Shown here in pieces: positions 1 through 5,792 of a DNA stretch of 6,747 nt. The stretch is from Clostridia bacterium (GTDB taxonomy: Bacteria > Bacillota > Clostridia > Oscillospirales > Butyricicoccaceae): positions 1 to 6,747 of the forward strand of contig JAFQVZ010000009.1 of NCBI GenBank assembly GCA_017407765.1. The letters run 5' to 3'. Both the position numbers and the translations under genes were made by a program. How positions within the stretch are numbered: position 1 is the stretch's first letter; every line of letters begins with the position of its first letter. The notes under the pieces are model-generated. The model did not search any database. It saw only the letters and a program-made list of their open reading frames with translations, and was not told the origin of the DNA.

Positions 1-1
1 C

Positions 2-724
2 GGCTCGACACACATGGAGATGCTGCGTGAGCGCGTTAAGAATGAGGGCTTTGACCTTGGTGTAGCCTTTGACGGCGATGCCGACCGATGCCTTCTCTGC
101 GATGAAAACGGAAAGCTTATAGACGGCGATGATATCATCGCTCTGCTTGCTGCCAATATGCAGGAAAAGGGGCAGCTCCAGCGCGGCGTTGTTGCTACCA
201 TCATGTCCAATATGGGTCTTTCGGCTTTCCTTAAGAAATATGATGTCGATGTTACTGCCGTAAAGGTAGGCGACCGCCATGTTCTTGAGGAGATGCGCCG
301 CACCGGCTGCAACATCGGCGGAGAACAGTCGGGTCATGTCATCCTGTCTGACTATGCCACCACAGGCGACGGACAGCTGACAGCGCTCAAGTTTATGCTC
401 ATGCTCAGCGAGAGCGGCCTTAAGGCTTCGCAGCTGGCTAATGAGATCTTCCATTATCCTCAGATCATGGTCAATGTCGAAGTTCCCAACGCCTTTAAGA
501 AGCAGATCGCGGGCCTGCCCGAGATCGAGGCTCTGGCTCAGGAGATCACCGATGCCTTTGAGGGCGACGGACGCATCAACATCCGTCCTTCGGGAACCGA
601 GGCCCTTGTAAGAGTTATGGTAGAGGGCAAAAATCAGAAGAAGGTCGAGGAAATGTCGGCCTATGCCGTTGAAACGGTTAAAAATGTTGTCAAAAAGCTG
701 ATGGCAGAGGCTTCTGATTATTAA
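2..724 (+). CDS. glmM: Phosphoglucosamine mutase GlmM, C-terminal part (5' end outside window)
   Basis: The enzyme interconverts glucosamine-6-phosphate and glucosamine-1-phosphate on the cytoplasmic route to UDP-GlcNAc and peptidoglycan. The reading frame is open from base 2 (GSTHMEML...), so the ATG at 14 is internal and not the start. About 240 residues are present. The family is usually near 450, so roughly the first 205-210 residues, including the phosphorylated catalytic serine, lie upstream. Visible motifs are the metal-binding loop DGDADR (bases 71-88), the sugar-binding GGEQSGH (317-337) and the C-terminal phosphate-binding RPSGTEALVRVM (from 584). These fit GlmM rather than a general phosphomannomutase, and glmS next door supports that. 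The gene ends in TAA at 722. The downstream hairpin lacks a T-tract, so transcription may continue into the ribozyme and glmS. I see no damage in the visible part. Confidence 0.95.
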   Translation, partial: GSTHMEMLRERVKNEGFDLGVAFDGDADRCLLCDENGKLIDGDDIIALLAANMQEKGQLQRGVVATIMSNMGLSAFLKKYDVDVTAVKVGDRHVLEEMRRTGCNIGGEQSGHVILSDYATTGDGQLTALKFMLMLSESGLKASQLANEIFHYPQIMVNVEVPNAFKKQIAGLPEIEALAQEITDAFEGDGRINIRPSGTEALVRVMVEGKNQKKVEEMSAYAVETVKNVVKKLMAEASDY

Positions 725-742
725 TTTTAAAAAAGCAAAGCT

Positions 743-772
743 TTCCTTCCGCCGCGAAAGCGGCGGAAGGAA
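743..772 (+). other. Perfect GC-rich stem-loop with GAAA tetraloop after glmM
   Basis: A 14-bp perfect stem (743-755 plus 756 boundary: left arm 743-755, right arm 760-772, thirteen to fourteen pairs counting the t742-g773 wobble) is capped by the GNRA loop GAAA at 756-759. On the plus strand it is followed by aagcctgttaatt, which is not a proper T-tract, so it is a weak intrinsic terminator at best. On the minus strand a run of six T lies about 6 nt beyond the stem, but no minus-strand gene ends here. It could be a leaky terminator for glmM, or a stabiliser for the 3' end of glmM mRNA left by ribozyme cleavage at 822/823. Confidence 0.7.
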
Positions 773-790
773 GCCTGTTAATTAAGGGGG

Positions 791-819
791 ATGACAGATA
801 AAGGGAAATATGTTATTAT
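791..819 (+). promoter_or_regulatory. Promoter-like element overlapping the ribozyme leader
   Basis: ATGACA at 791-796 (5 of 6 to the -35 consensus) is separated by 17 nt from TATTAT at 814-819, which is preceded by TGT, an extended -10 motif. By sequence this is a credible sigma-A promoter. Its predicted start site, about 825-827, would lie just beyond the ribozyme cleavage site (822/823), so such a transcript would lack the cleavable bond and the first bases of the core. I found no better promoter between glmM and the ribozyme. It may be chance in AT-rich leader sequence. Confidence 0.35.
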
Positions 820-965
820 TAAGCGCCGGAACTGCATGACGGCAGTTGACGAGGGGGAGGAATATCGAAGTTTTCGGCGGATACCTCCTGCCGCACCGCT
901 GCGGCACAAGCCTTCTTACAAAACCTCCGAGTGATCGGACCGACAAAAGGAAGGCGGGCGGAAAG
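815..965 (+). ncRNA. glmS ribozyme: glmS ribozyme (glucosamine-6-phosphate-activated self-cleaving riboswitch)
   Basis: This RNA binds glucosamine-6-phosphate as a cofactor and cuts itself, which lowers expression of glmS. Cleavage is predicted between A822 and G823 in the conserved A/GCGCC context. Pairings visible: 824-827 with 876-879 (P2.2); P1 830-835 with 842-847; 856-860 with 884-888 (P2 type); P3 889-894 with 901-906; P4 910-915 with 950-955; P4.1 926-930 with 935-939, capped by the GNRA loop GTGA. Conserved blocks are GTTGACGAGG at 845-854, TATCGAA at 863-869 and TCGGCGGAT at 874-882. All helices known from studied members are intact, including the P3/P4 region that stabilises the core. 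It ends about 40 nt before the glmS start, in the usual place. The 5' boundary is approximate. In Bacillus subtilis the cleaved 3' product is degraded by RNase J; the same is inferred here. Confidence 0.96.
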
Positions 966-986
966 ATTTTCTTTATTTTGATTTTT

Positions 987-993
987 AAGGAGA
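987..993 (+). promoter_or_regulatory. Ribosome binding site of glmS
   Basis: AAGGAGA lies 10 nt upstream of the ATG at 1004. It fixes the start that places Cys at residue 2, as the enzyme requires. Confidence 0.85.
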
Positions 994-1003
994 AAACATA
1001 TAT

Positions 1004-2833
1004 ATGTGCGGAATAGTAGGATTTACGGGCAACCGTGCGGCGGTTCCCGTTCTCATTGAGGGCCTTACCACCCTCGAATACAGAGGTTACGACTCGGCAG
1101 GTGTTACCCTGCAGACCAAGGACGGCATCAAGACCGTCAAGACCAAGGGCCGCATCAAGGTCCTGGAAGACAAGATCAACGAGCTGGGCAGCTTTGATGC
1201 AACATGCGGCATCGGACACACAAGATGGGCTACACACGGCGCGCCTTCCGACCGCAATTCTCATCCCCATGAGAATATGGAGGGCACCATCGCGCTGGTA
1301 CATAACGGCATCATCGAGAACTATCTCGAACTCAAAACAGCTCTCATTGCAGAGGGCGTAGAGTTCAAGAGCGACACCGACTCGGAGGTAGTTGCACATC
1401 TGTTCTCGAAGTTCTATAAGGGCAACGGCCTTGAGGCTATGATGGAGACCTGCAAGCATCTGCGCGGCAGCTATGCCATCGCGGTCACCTGCAGCGACAA
1501 TAAGGACGAGATGATCTGCACAAGGCAGGATAATCCCCTCATTGTCGGCCTCGGCAAGGGCGAAAACATGATCGCCTCCGATATTCCCGCCATCATGAGC
1601 ATCACCAAGGACTTTATCGTTGTCGGCGACAACGAGATCGTCAGAGTCAAGCCCGACAGCGTCGAGGTTTTTGACAGCGAAGGCAACGCCATTGAAAAGG
1701 AAGTTCAGACAGTTAACTGGGATATCCAGGGTGCACAAAAGGAAGGATACGACCACTTCATGATCAAGGAGATCATGGAGCAGCCCAAGGCGGTCAGAAA
1801 CACCATCACATCGAGGATCACAGATAATGATATGCCCAACCTTATGGAAGAGGGCGTAGGCGCCGATGTCTTCAAGAATGTACGAAACATTCACATTGTT
1901 GCCTGCGGCTCGGCCTTCTATGCAGGCATGGCCGGCAAGATCGCCTTCGAGCGTCTTGCAAGGATCCCCGTTGTTGCCAATGTAGCATCCGAGTTCAGAT
2001 ATTCCGATCCCATCATAGATGAGAACGATATCTGCCTCGTTATCAGCCAGTCGGGCGAAACAGCTGATACACTTGCTGCCATGAGAGAGGCAAAGGCAAG
2101 AGGTGCCAAGACCATTGCTGTAGTTAATGTTCTGGCATCTTCGGCTGCACGCGAAGCCGACCATGTCATCTATACATGGGCAGGCCCCGAGATCGCCGTT
2201 GCCACAACAAAGGCATATTCGGCTCAGCTGTCGGTAATGTATCTGCTGGCTCTTACAGCCGCAAAGGCAAGAGGCACTCTGTCTGACGAGCAGATCGCAG
2301 GCTATTGCCGTGATCTGCGTGATCTCCCCGATATGATCGAGGAAACACTGGGCTCCCGCGAGACGATGGAAGAGCTGGCAAAGCTCTATCACGAGCGCAA
2401 TGACTCTTTCTTTATCGGCCGCGGCATCGACTATATGGCCTGCCAGGAGGGCTCGCTCAAGCTCAAAGAGATCGCCTATGTACACAGCGAGGCCTATGCA
2501 GGCGGCGAGCTCAAGCATGGCCCCATTTCCCTTATCGAGGAGGGAACACCTGTTGTGGCTCTGGCATGTGAGGAGAGCCTCTATGAGAAGCAGATCTCCA
2601 ACATCAAGTCGGTAAAGGCAAGAGGCGCCAAGGTCATTCTTGTCACCAACGGCGACTTTGACATCGATCCCGATATGTGCGACCATGTCGTAAAGATCGC
2701 AAAGTGCCCCTTCTTTATGGCGGCATCGCTTTCGATCATCCCCGTTCAGTTCTATGCCTATTATGTAGGCGTTTTCAGAGGATGCGATATCGATAAGCCC
2801 AGAAATCTTGCAAAATCGGTAACAGTTGAATAA
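1004..2833 (+). CDS. glmS: Glutamine--fructose-6-phosphate aminotransferase (isomerizing) GlmS
   Basis: GlmS makes glucosamine-6-phosphate from fructose-6-phosphate and glutamine, the first committed step of amino-sugar and cell wall synthesis in the cytoplasm. The 609 residues match the normal family length. The N-terminal glutaminase domain (about 1-215) begins M-CGIVGF; removal of Met exposes the nucleophile Cys2. It also has HTRWATHG (72-79) and HNGIIEN (100-106). Two sugar isomerase (SIS) domains follow, with CGSAFYAG (301-308), SQSGET (349-353 plus T) and TTKAYS (401-406). Glu489, His505 in GELKHG and Lys604 near the C-terminus correspond to E. coli catalytic residues 488, 504 and 603 in mature numbering. 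The C-terminus PRNLAKSVTVE is typical. The gene sits directly behind its ribozyme, so its own product should repress it. It ends in TAA and a terminator follows at once. No defects are seen. Confidence 0.98.
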   Translation: MCGIVGFTGNRAAVPVLIEGLTTLEYRGYDSAGVTLQTKDGIKTVKTKGRIKVLEDKINELGSFDATCGIGHTRWATHGAPSDRNSHPHENMEGTIALVHNGIIENYLELKTALIAEGVEFKSDTDSEVVAHLFSKFYKGNGLEAMMETCKHLRGSYAIAVTCSDNKDEMICTRQDNPLIVGLGKGENMIASDIPAIMSITKDFIVVGDNEIVRVKPDSVEVFDSEGNAIEKEVQTVNWDIQGAQKEGYDHFMIKEIMEQPKAVRNTITSRITDNDMPNLMEEGVGADVFKNVRNIHIVACGSAFYAGMAGKIAFERLARIPVVANVASEFRYSDPIIDENDICLVISQSGETADTLAAMREAKARGAKTIAVVNVLASSAAREADHVIYTWAGPEIAVATTKAYSAQLSVMYLLALTAAKARGTLSDEQIAGYCRDLRDLPDMIEETLGSRETMEELAKLYHERNDSFFIGRGIDYMACQEGSLKLKEIAYVHSEAYAGGELKHGPISLIEEGTPVVALACEESLYEKQISNIKSVKARGAKVILVTNGDFDIDPDMCDHVVKIAKCPFFMAASLSIIPVQFYAYYVGVFRGCDIDKPRNLAKSVTVE

Positions 2834-2864
2834 AAAGGCGCAAAAAATGCCTTAAAACAGCCGG

Positions 2865-2893
2865 GAAGGTGCCCTTTGGGGCACCTTCTTCTT
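2865..2893 (+). terminator. Intrinsic terminator of glmS
   Basis: A perfect 10-bp stem (2865-2874 with 2879-2888, loop TTTG) is followed by TTCTT, about 30 nt after the glmS stop. A weaker 5-bp hairpin (2835-2839 with 2849-2853) sits just after the stop codon. The tail of this terminator runs into the -35 box of the next promoter. Confidence 0.85.
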
Positions 2894-2920
2894 GACATAA
2901 AGAACCATTTTGGATATACT
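2892..2920 (+). promoter_or_regulatory. Near-consensus sigma-A promoter for the sigma factor gene
   Basis: TTGACA at 2892-2897 matches the -35 consensus exactly. A 17-nt spacer leads to TATACT at 2915-2920 (5 of 6 to TATAAT). The predicted start is about 2927, giving a leader of some 43 nt before the TTG codon at 2970. The -35 box overlaps the T-rich tail of the glmS terminator. I see no operator-like repeat over it. Confidence 0.85.
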
Positions 2921-2953
2921 ATATTTGGTATCTTGTTGCTGCAGTCTGCACGA

Positions 2954-2960
2954 GAAGGGA
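2954..2960 (+). promoter_or_regulatory. Ribosome binding site that sets the TTG start
   Basis: GAAGGGA lies 9 nt upstream of TTG 2970. An in-frame TGA at 2961-2963 rules out any earlier start, and the next in-frame ATG is deep within conserved region 2. The nearby ATG at 2960 is in another frame and soon hits a stop. Confidence 0.7.
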
Positions 2961-2969
2961 TGAATCTTT

Positions 2970-3515
2970 TTGGAGAACGGTGTTCTTCTGCAAAATGAAG
3001 GCGATCTTATAAAGGAGAATTCTCAGCTGGTGCGAAGCTGCATCAGGCCTTATTTTCTCAAGGGTGGAGATTATGACGATCTTTATCAGGAGGGCATGAT
3101 AGGGCTGCTGTCGGCCGTGCGTACATACGACGCCCGCCGCAGCGACAATTTCAAGGCTTATGCCGCGTTGTGTATAAAGCGCCGGGTCATTGATGCTGTA
3201 AGGAAGGATATCCTTCAAAGCCAGCACAATGAATACTCGGAAGAGGCGCTGGCTTATCATCAGTCTATGATGTATACGTCCGGAAGCCTGAGCGACCCCG
3301 AAGTCACTTTCCTCGCGAACGAAACCGCAAAAGAGATCAGAACCGCGTTGTCCGGCATGTTGTCTGCTTTTGAAGCTTCGGTCCTGGACCGTTATTTGGA
3401 TGGCTACACTTCTTCGGAAATAGCTGAAATGTTAAATAGGAACCGCAAATCGGTGGATAACGCCATCAGGCGAGTTAAAACCAAAGCGGCTCAGTATTTA
3501 TCAGAGTGGCGATAA
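2970..3515 (+). CDS. Sigma-70 family RNA polymerase sigma factor, SigH-like, TTG start
   Basis: It probably directs RNA polymerase to a special promoter set. Of its 181 residues, region 2 covers about 15-80, with DDLYQEGMIGLLSAVRTYD (36-54; core binding and start of -10 recognition) and FKAYAALCIKRRVIDAVRKD (61-80; -10 recognition and melting). A linker of about 50 residues follows. Region 4 (about 131-180) carries the helix-turn-helix SSEIAEMLNRNRKSVDNAIRRVK that reads the -35 box. The pattern, especially LNRNRKSVDNAIRRVK, resembles sporulation sigma-H rather than ECF factors. It is shorter than Bacillus SigH (about 218), lacking roughly 30 N-terminal residues. The start must be TTG because an in-frame stop lies just upstream. 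A strong promoter precedes it, so transcription should be ample while the TTG may limit translation. It could be true SigH or a divergent paralogue; sporulation cannot be inferred from this gene alone. Confidence 0.88.
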   Translation: MENGVLLQNEGDLIKENSQLVRSCIRPYFLKGGDYDDLYQEGMIGLLSAVRTYDARRSDNFKAYAALCIKRRVIDAVRKDILQSQHNEYSEEALAYHQSMMYTSGSLSDPEVTFLANETAKEIRTALSGMLSAFEASVLDRYLDGYTSSEIAEMLNRNRKSVDNAIRRVKTKAAQYLSEWR

Positions 3516-3537
3516 TGGGAATAAGGGTCCCATTCGC
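3509..3537 (+). other. Stem-loop overlapping the sigma factor stop codon
   Basis: Arms 3514-3520 and 3528-3534 form 7 pairs. After a 2-nt bulge the stem continues with 3509-3511 pairing 3535-3537; the loop is ATAAGGG. Only a poor T-rich stretch (attattctt) follows after a few bases, so it is a weak terminator or an mRNA-processing or attenuating structure between the sigma gene and the zinc-ribbon gene. Confidence 0.5.
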
Positions 3538-3578
3538 ATAAATTATTCTTCCCGGAAAGGGAAAAGAGAGGTAACAAC

Positions 3579-3857
3579 ATGTACGAAGACAAGACATTGG
3601 TATGTAAGGAATGCGGCGAGCAGTTCGTATTCACAGCCGGCGAGCAGGAGTTCTACGCTGAGCGTGGCTTCCAGAACGAGCCCCAGCGCTGCAAGTCCTG
3701 CAGAGACAAGAGAAAGATGGCTGTTAAGGGCCCCAGAGAGTACTTCACAGCTACATGCGCAGCTTGCGGCAAGGAAGCAAGAGTTCCCTTCGAGCCCAAG
3801 AGCGACAGACCTGTATACTGCAGCGAGTGCTTCGCTAAGATGAAGGAAGAGCAGTAA
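3579..3857 (+). CDS. Small zinc-ribbon protein with two CxxC pairs (four CxxC motifs)
   Basis: The 92-residue soluble protein has no signal peptide or membrane segment. It has two likely zinc sites: Cys9/Cys12 with Cys38/Cys41 (CxxC-x25-CxxC), and Cys60/Cys63 with Cys81/Cys84 (CxxC-x17-CxxC). This fits the 'probable zinc-ribbon' (zf_Tbcl-like) domain followed by a CxxC-x17-CxxC domain, a common pair in clostridial genomes whose function is unknown to me. The start is supported by AGAGAGG at 3565-3571, 7 nt upstream. Codon use is strikingly uniform (every Phe is TTC; Lys mostly AAG; Tyr TAC), unlike the sigma gene before it, which suggests high expression. No clear promoter is seen in the 63-nt gap, so it may depend on read-through from the sigma gene. 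A role in nucleic acid or ribosome binding is possible but only inferred from the zinc ribbons and basic residues. Confidence 0.85.
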   Translation: MYEDKTLVCKECGEQFVFTAGEQEFYAERGFQNEPQRCKSCRDKRKMAVKGPREYFTATCAACGKEARVPFEPKSDRPVYCSECFAKMKEEQ

Positions 3858-3885
3858 TCTGCGTTTCCCCGTATAAGGCATAAAA

Positions 3886-3917
3886 GACCCCCGATCCAAT
3901 GGATCGGGGGTTTTCTT
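3886..3917. terminator. Bidirectional intrinsic terminator between convergent genes
   Basis: Stem arms 3887-3897 and 3901-3911 pair perfectly with a tight loop AAT (or a 5-nt loop). TTTTCTTGTT follows on the plus strand, and on the minus strand the complement gives TCTTTTAT. It ends the zinc-ribbon gene (stop at 3857) and can also serve the minus-strand amidohydrolase, whose stop lies 66 nt away. Confidence 0.9.
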
Positions 3918-3976
3918 GTTATTATCCTTATTACAATTTGTTGAAAAACAAGTTTTTATTTCGAAAAGTATCGAAA

Positions 3977-5581
3977 TCAAGCTTTGTATACGATCTTTCC
4001 GCCCATCATTGTCATCTCTACCTTGATATCCTTGATCTTATCGGGGCAGATGGTGAAGATGTCATCGCTGAGCACTGCCAGGTCGGCAAGATAGCCGGGA
4101 AGCAGCTGTCCCTTGCGGTTTTCATCAAAGCTCATGTATGCGCCGTCGGATGTGTAGTGGTCGACTGCTCTTTCAACGGGGATACATTCGTCTGCACACC
4201 AGCCCTCTGCGGGATAGCCCGAGAGATCCTTGCGTGTGATCGCGCAATAGAGGTTTTCCATGGTCTTGAGGTCTTCGACGGGTGCATCGGTACCATAGGA
4301 GTTATGGATGCCCAGCTTATCCATTGTTCCGAAAGCATAAGAGGTGGAGGCCAGCTCTTCGCCTACGCGGTCGGAAACGATGTGCATATCATAGTGGAGG
4401 AAGATGGGCTGGACAAGGCCGCAGATATTGCCCTTGGCAAAGCGCTCGAGCAGGGGAAGGTCGGTGATCTGGCAGTGAACGATGCCGTGGCGCAGGTCGT
4501 TCTTTCCGTCGGGCATTGCCTTCTCATAGGCTTCAAGAACCATCTCGATGGCGCGGTCGCCGATGGCATGGATCGCAACCTGCATTCCGTTTTCCTGAGA
4601 AGCAGCCATGAATGCATCGAGCTGTTCGGGAGAAACACACATAATGCCCTTTGTGCCGGCCTGATCGGCATAATCCTTACGCATGAGAGCTGTGCGTGCG
4701 CCGAGAGAACCGTCGCTGAGCAGCTTGAGAGGGCCGATCTTGTTCATATCGGAGCCAAAACCGGTGCGGTAGCCGTCGGCCATAAACTTCTTATATCCCT
4801 CGACTGTCGAGAAGCCGCACTGCTGATATACACGAACCGAAGCCGCGCCTTCATTTACCAGCGACTGATATGCGTTCCATACCATCTGATAGTTATCTTC
4901 ATACATATCGTTGGTCTGGACCGAGGTGATGCCGTGGGACGATGCATGAGCCATGGCAGTCTTGATGATCTCGCGGCTTTCTTCGAATGTAGGATCCTGA
5001 ATAAGCTCCTGAATGATGCCCATTGCGTGCTCCTTGAAGATACCGTTGGGCTTGCCGTCTGCCCCGATCTCGAACTCGCCGCCGTCTACCTGGGGAGTTT
5101 CGGCTGTAACACCGGCCATCTCAAGGGCCTTGGTGTTGCAGGAAAGCGCATGGCCGCAGGTACGGGTAATGATGATAGCATGGTCGGTGGAGACCTTGTC
5201 GAGGTCATGGCGGTCGGGCATACGGCGCTCGTCGGTGAAATAGTCGTGATTCCAGCCGCGGCCGACGACTACACTTCCCTTGGCGGGCTGAGTCTTTTCG
5301 ATAAATGCACGGCTGCGGTCGATGACTTCGGCCATCGATGTGGAGCCATAGAGCTGGATGGCACGAAGGGTGCGGCCTACATTAAAGAGGTGCATATGCG
5401 AGTCGATGAGGCCGGGGATGACGGTCTTGCCGCCGAGATCGATCTTCTCGGCATCACCTGCCCCGGCAAGAAGCTCTTCCGAGGTTCCGACTGCCTCGAT
5501 AAAGCCGCCCGAAACTGCGACAGCCTCGGCATATCTGCCCTTGCCGCAGTAAATTTTTCCGTTATAAAGGATCATATCCAT
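3977..5581 (-). CDS. Amidohydrolase family protein, YtcJ-like (Amidohydrolase_3)
   Basis: This is a probable metal-dependent hydrolase of amide or related C-N bonds in a small molecule; the substrate is unknown. The protein has 534 residues from the chosen start, MDMILYNGKIY, typical for the YtcJ group. The N-terminal beta-sandwich part is followed by the metal motif DSHMH (60-64; His62, His64), then CGH (142-144), LKLLSDGSLGARTA (285-298), AIHAIGD (336-342; His338), RHGIVHC (364-370; His365, His369) and GTDAPV (430-435; Asp432). The C-terminal strand segment GYLADLAVLSDD (496-507) closes the sandwich. This set matches the amidohydrolase TIM-barrel fold. The start at 5581 is chosen because GGGAGG lies 9 nt upstream; an ATG 21 codons earlier would put the RBS inside the gene and add an Asn/Ile-rich, non-family stretch. 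It has its own promoter and ends at a shared terminator. There is no signal peptide, so it is probably cytoplasmic. Confidence 0.9.
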   Translation of the reverse strand: MDMILYNGKIYCGKGRYAEAVAVSGGFIEAVGTSEELLAGAGDAEKIDLGGKTVIPGLIDSHMHLFNVGRTLRAIQLYGSTSMAEVIDRSRAFIEKTQPAKGSVVVGRGWNHDYFTDERRMPDRHDLDKVSTDHAIIITRTCGHALSCNTKALEMAGVTAETPQVDGGEFEIGADGKPNGIFKEHAMGIIQELIQDPTFEESREIIKTAMAHASSHGITSVQTNDMYEDNYQMVWNAYQSLVNEGAASVRVYQQCGFSTVEGYKKFMADGYRTGFGSDMNKIGPLKLLSDGSLGARTALMRKDYADQAGTKGIMCVSPEQLDAFMAASQENGMQVAIHAIGDRAIEMVLEAYEKAMPDGKNDLRHGIVHCQITDLPLLERFAKGNICGLVQPIFLHYDMHIVSDRVGEELASTSYAFGTMDKLGIHNSYGTDAPVEDLKTMENLYCAITRKDLSGYPAEGWCADECIPVERAVDHYTSDGAYMSFDENRKGQLLPGYLADLAVLSDDIFTICPDKIKDIKVEMTMMGGKIVYKA

Positions 5582-5590
5582 AATAAGAAT

Positions 5591-5596
5591 CCTCCC
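5591..5596 (-). promoter_or_regulatory. Ribosome binding site that sets the amidohydrolase start
   Basis: GGGAGG on the minus strand lies 9 nt before ATG 5581-5579. It decides against the upstream ATG at 5644. Confidence 0.85.
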
Positions 5597-5614
5597 AAAA
5601 ATATTTATATTAAT

Positions 5615-5644
5615 ATTATAACATATATATATGCCCGGGAACAA
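5615..5644 (-). promoter_or_regulatory. Extended -10 promoter for the amidohydrolase
   Basis: Read on the minus strand, TTGTTC (5644-5639) and TATAAT (5620-5615) are separated by 18 nt. TGT directly before the -10 gives the extended -10 motif. The start is expected near 5608, leaving a leader of about 27 nt. The spacer is an AT-rich run of alternating TA. The -35 box lies inside the loop of an inverted repeat (5632-5652). Confidence 0.75.
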
Positions 5645-5652
5645 GACGGGCA
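5632..5652. repeat. Inverted repeat around the amidohydrolase -35 box
   Basis: TGCCCG (5632-5637) and CGGGCA (5647-5652) are exact inverted copies separated by 9 nt, and the -35 box at 5639-5644 lies between them. The placement suits an operator for a dimeric regulator, or chance. No regulator gene is next to it in the window. Confidence 0.45.
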
Positions 5653-5670
5653 GGGCAATATTGGATTTGT

Positions 5671-5680
5671 CAATTAATTG
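5671..5680. repeat. 10-bp perfect palindrome between the divergent promoters
   Basis: CAATTAATTG is self-complementary and lies between the amidohydrolase promoter and the lipid kinase promoter. It could be a regulator site, but AT-rich palindromes of this length are common by chance. Confidence 0.3.
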
Positions 5681-5699
5681 TTAAAAGTGGATAGTGTAA

Positions 5700-5728
5700 T
5701 AGCAAGGTAAAGAAAAAAGTGCTATAAT
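5700..5728 (+). promoter_or_regulatory. Extended -10 promoter for the lipid kinase gene
   Basis: TATAAT at 5723-5728 is a perfect -10 box preceded by TGC, an extended -10. The -35 position at 17-nt spacing is TAGCAA (5700-5705), a poor match (3 of 6), for which the extended -10 may compensate. The predicted start near 5735 gives a leader of about 68 nt. Confidence 0.7.
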
Positions 5729-5750
5729 ATAAAAAATTGGTGAAACATTA

Positions 5751-5770
5751 TTAGGCCTTTAACGGTCTAA
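5751..5770 (+). other. Small stem-loop in the lipid kinase leader
   Basis: Arms 5751-5757 and 5764-5770 form 7 pairs, one of them G-T, with loop TTTAAC. It lies in the untranslated leader, about 17 nt before the RBS. No known riboswitch class is recognisable. Confidence 0.35.
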
Positions 5771-5786
5771 AAATCAAAGATCTTTT

Positions 5787-5792
5787 GGAGGT
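5787..5792 (+). promoter_or_regulatory. Ribosome binding site that sets the lipid kinase start
   Basis: GGAGGT lies 10 nt before ATG 5803. The in-frame TTG at 5785 overlaps this site and so cannot use it, which supports the ATG. Confidence 0.85.

Noticed and set aside
743..772. Calling the post-glmM stem-loop a definite intrinsic terminator
   Set aside because: No T-tract follows on the plus strand, so it is listed as a stem-loop of uncertain role.
782..2686. 634-codon open frame on the minus strand opposite glmS and the ribozyme
   Set aside because: It is codon-aligned with glmS, so it stays open only because glmS avoids TTA, CTA and TCA codons. The translation is Cys/Leu/Asp-rich with no recognisable domain, and glmS is certain.
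3931..3976. Short hairpin and repeated TCGAAA near the amidohydrolase 3' end
   Set aside because: The stem has only 5 A/T-rich pairs and the repeats are short; nothing sets them apart from chance in AT-rich sequence.
5582..5644. N-terminal extension of the amidohydrolase from the ATG at 5644
   Set aside because: The extra 21 residues are encoded by the promoter and RBS, look unlike the family, and the ATG at 5581 has a well-spaced GGGAGG.
3899..5677. 592-codon open frame on the plus strand opposite the amidohydrolase
   Set aside because: It is again codon-aligned with the real gene, starts inside the terminator and runs through the amidohydrolase promoter. No family motifs are visible, while the minus strand has the full amidohydrolase signature.
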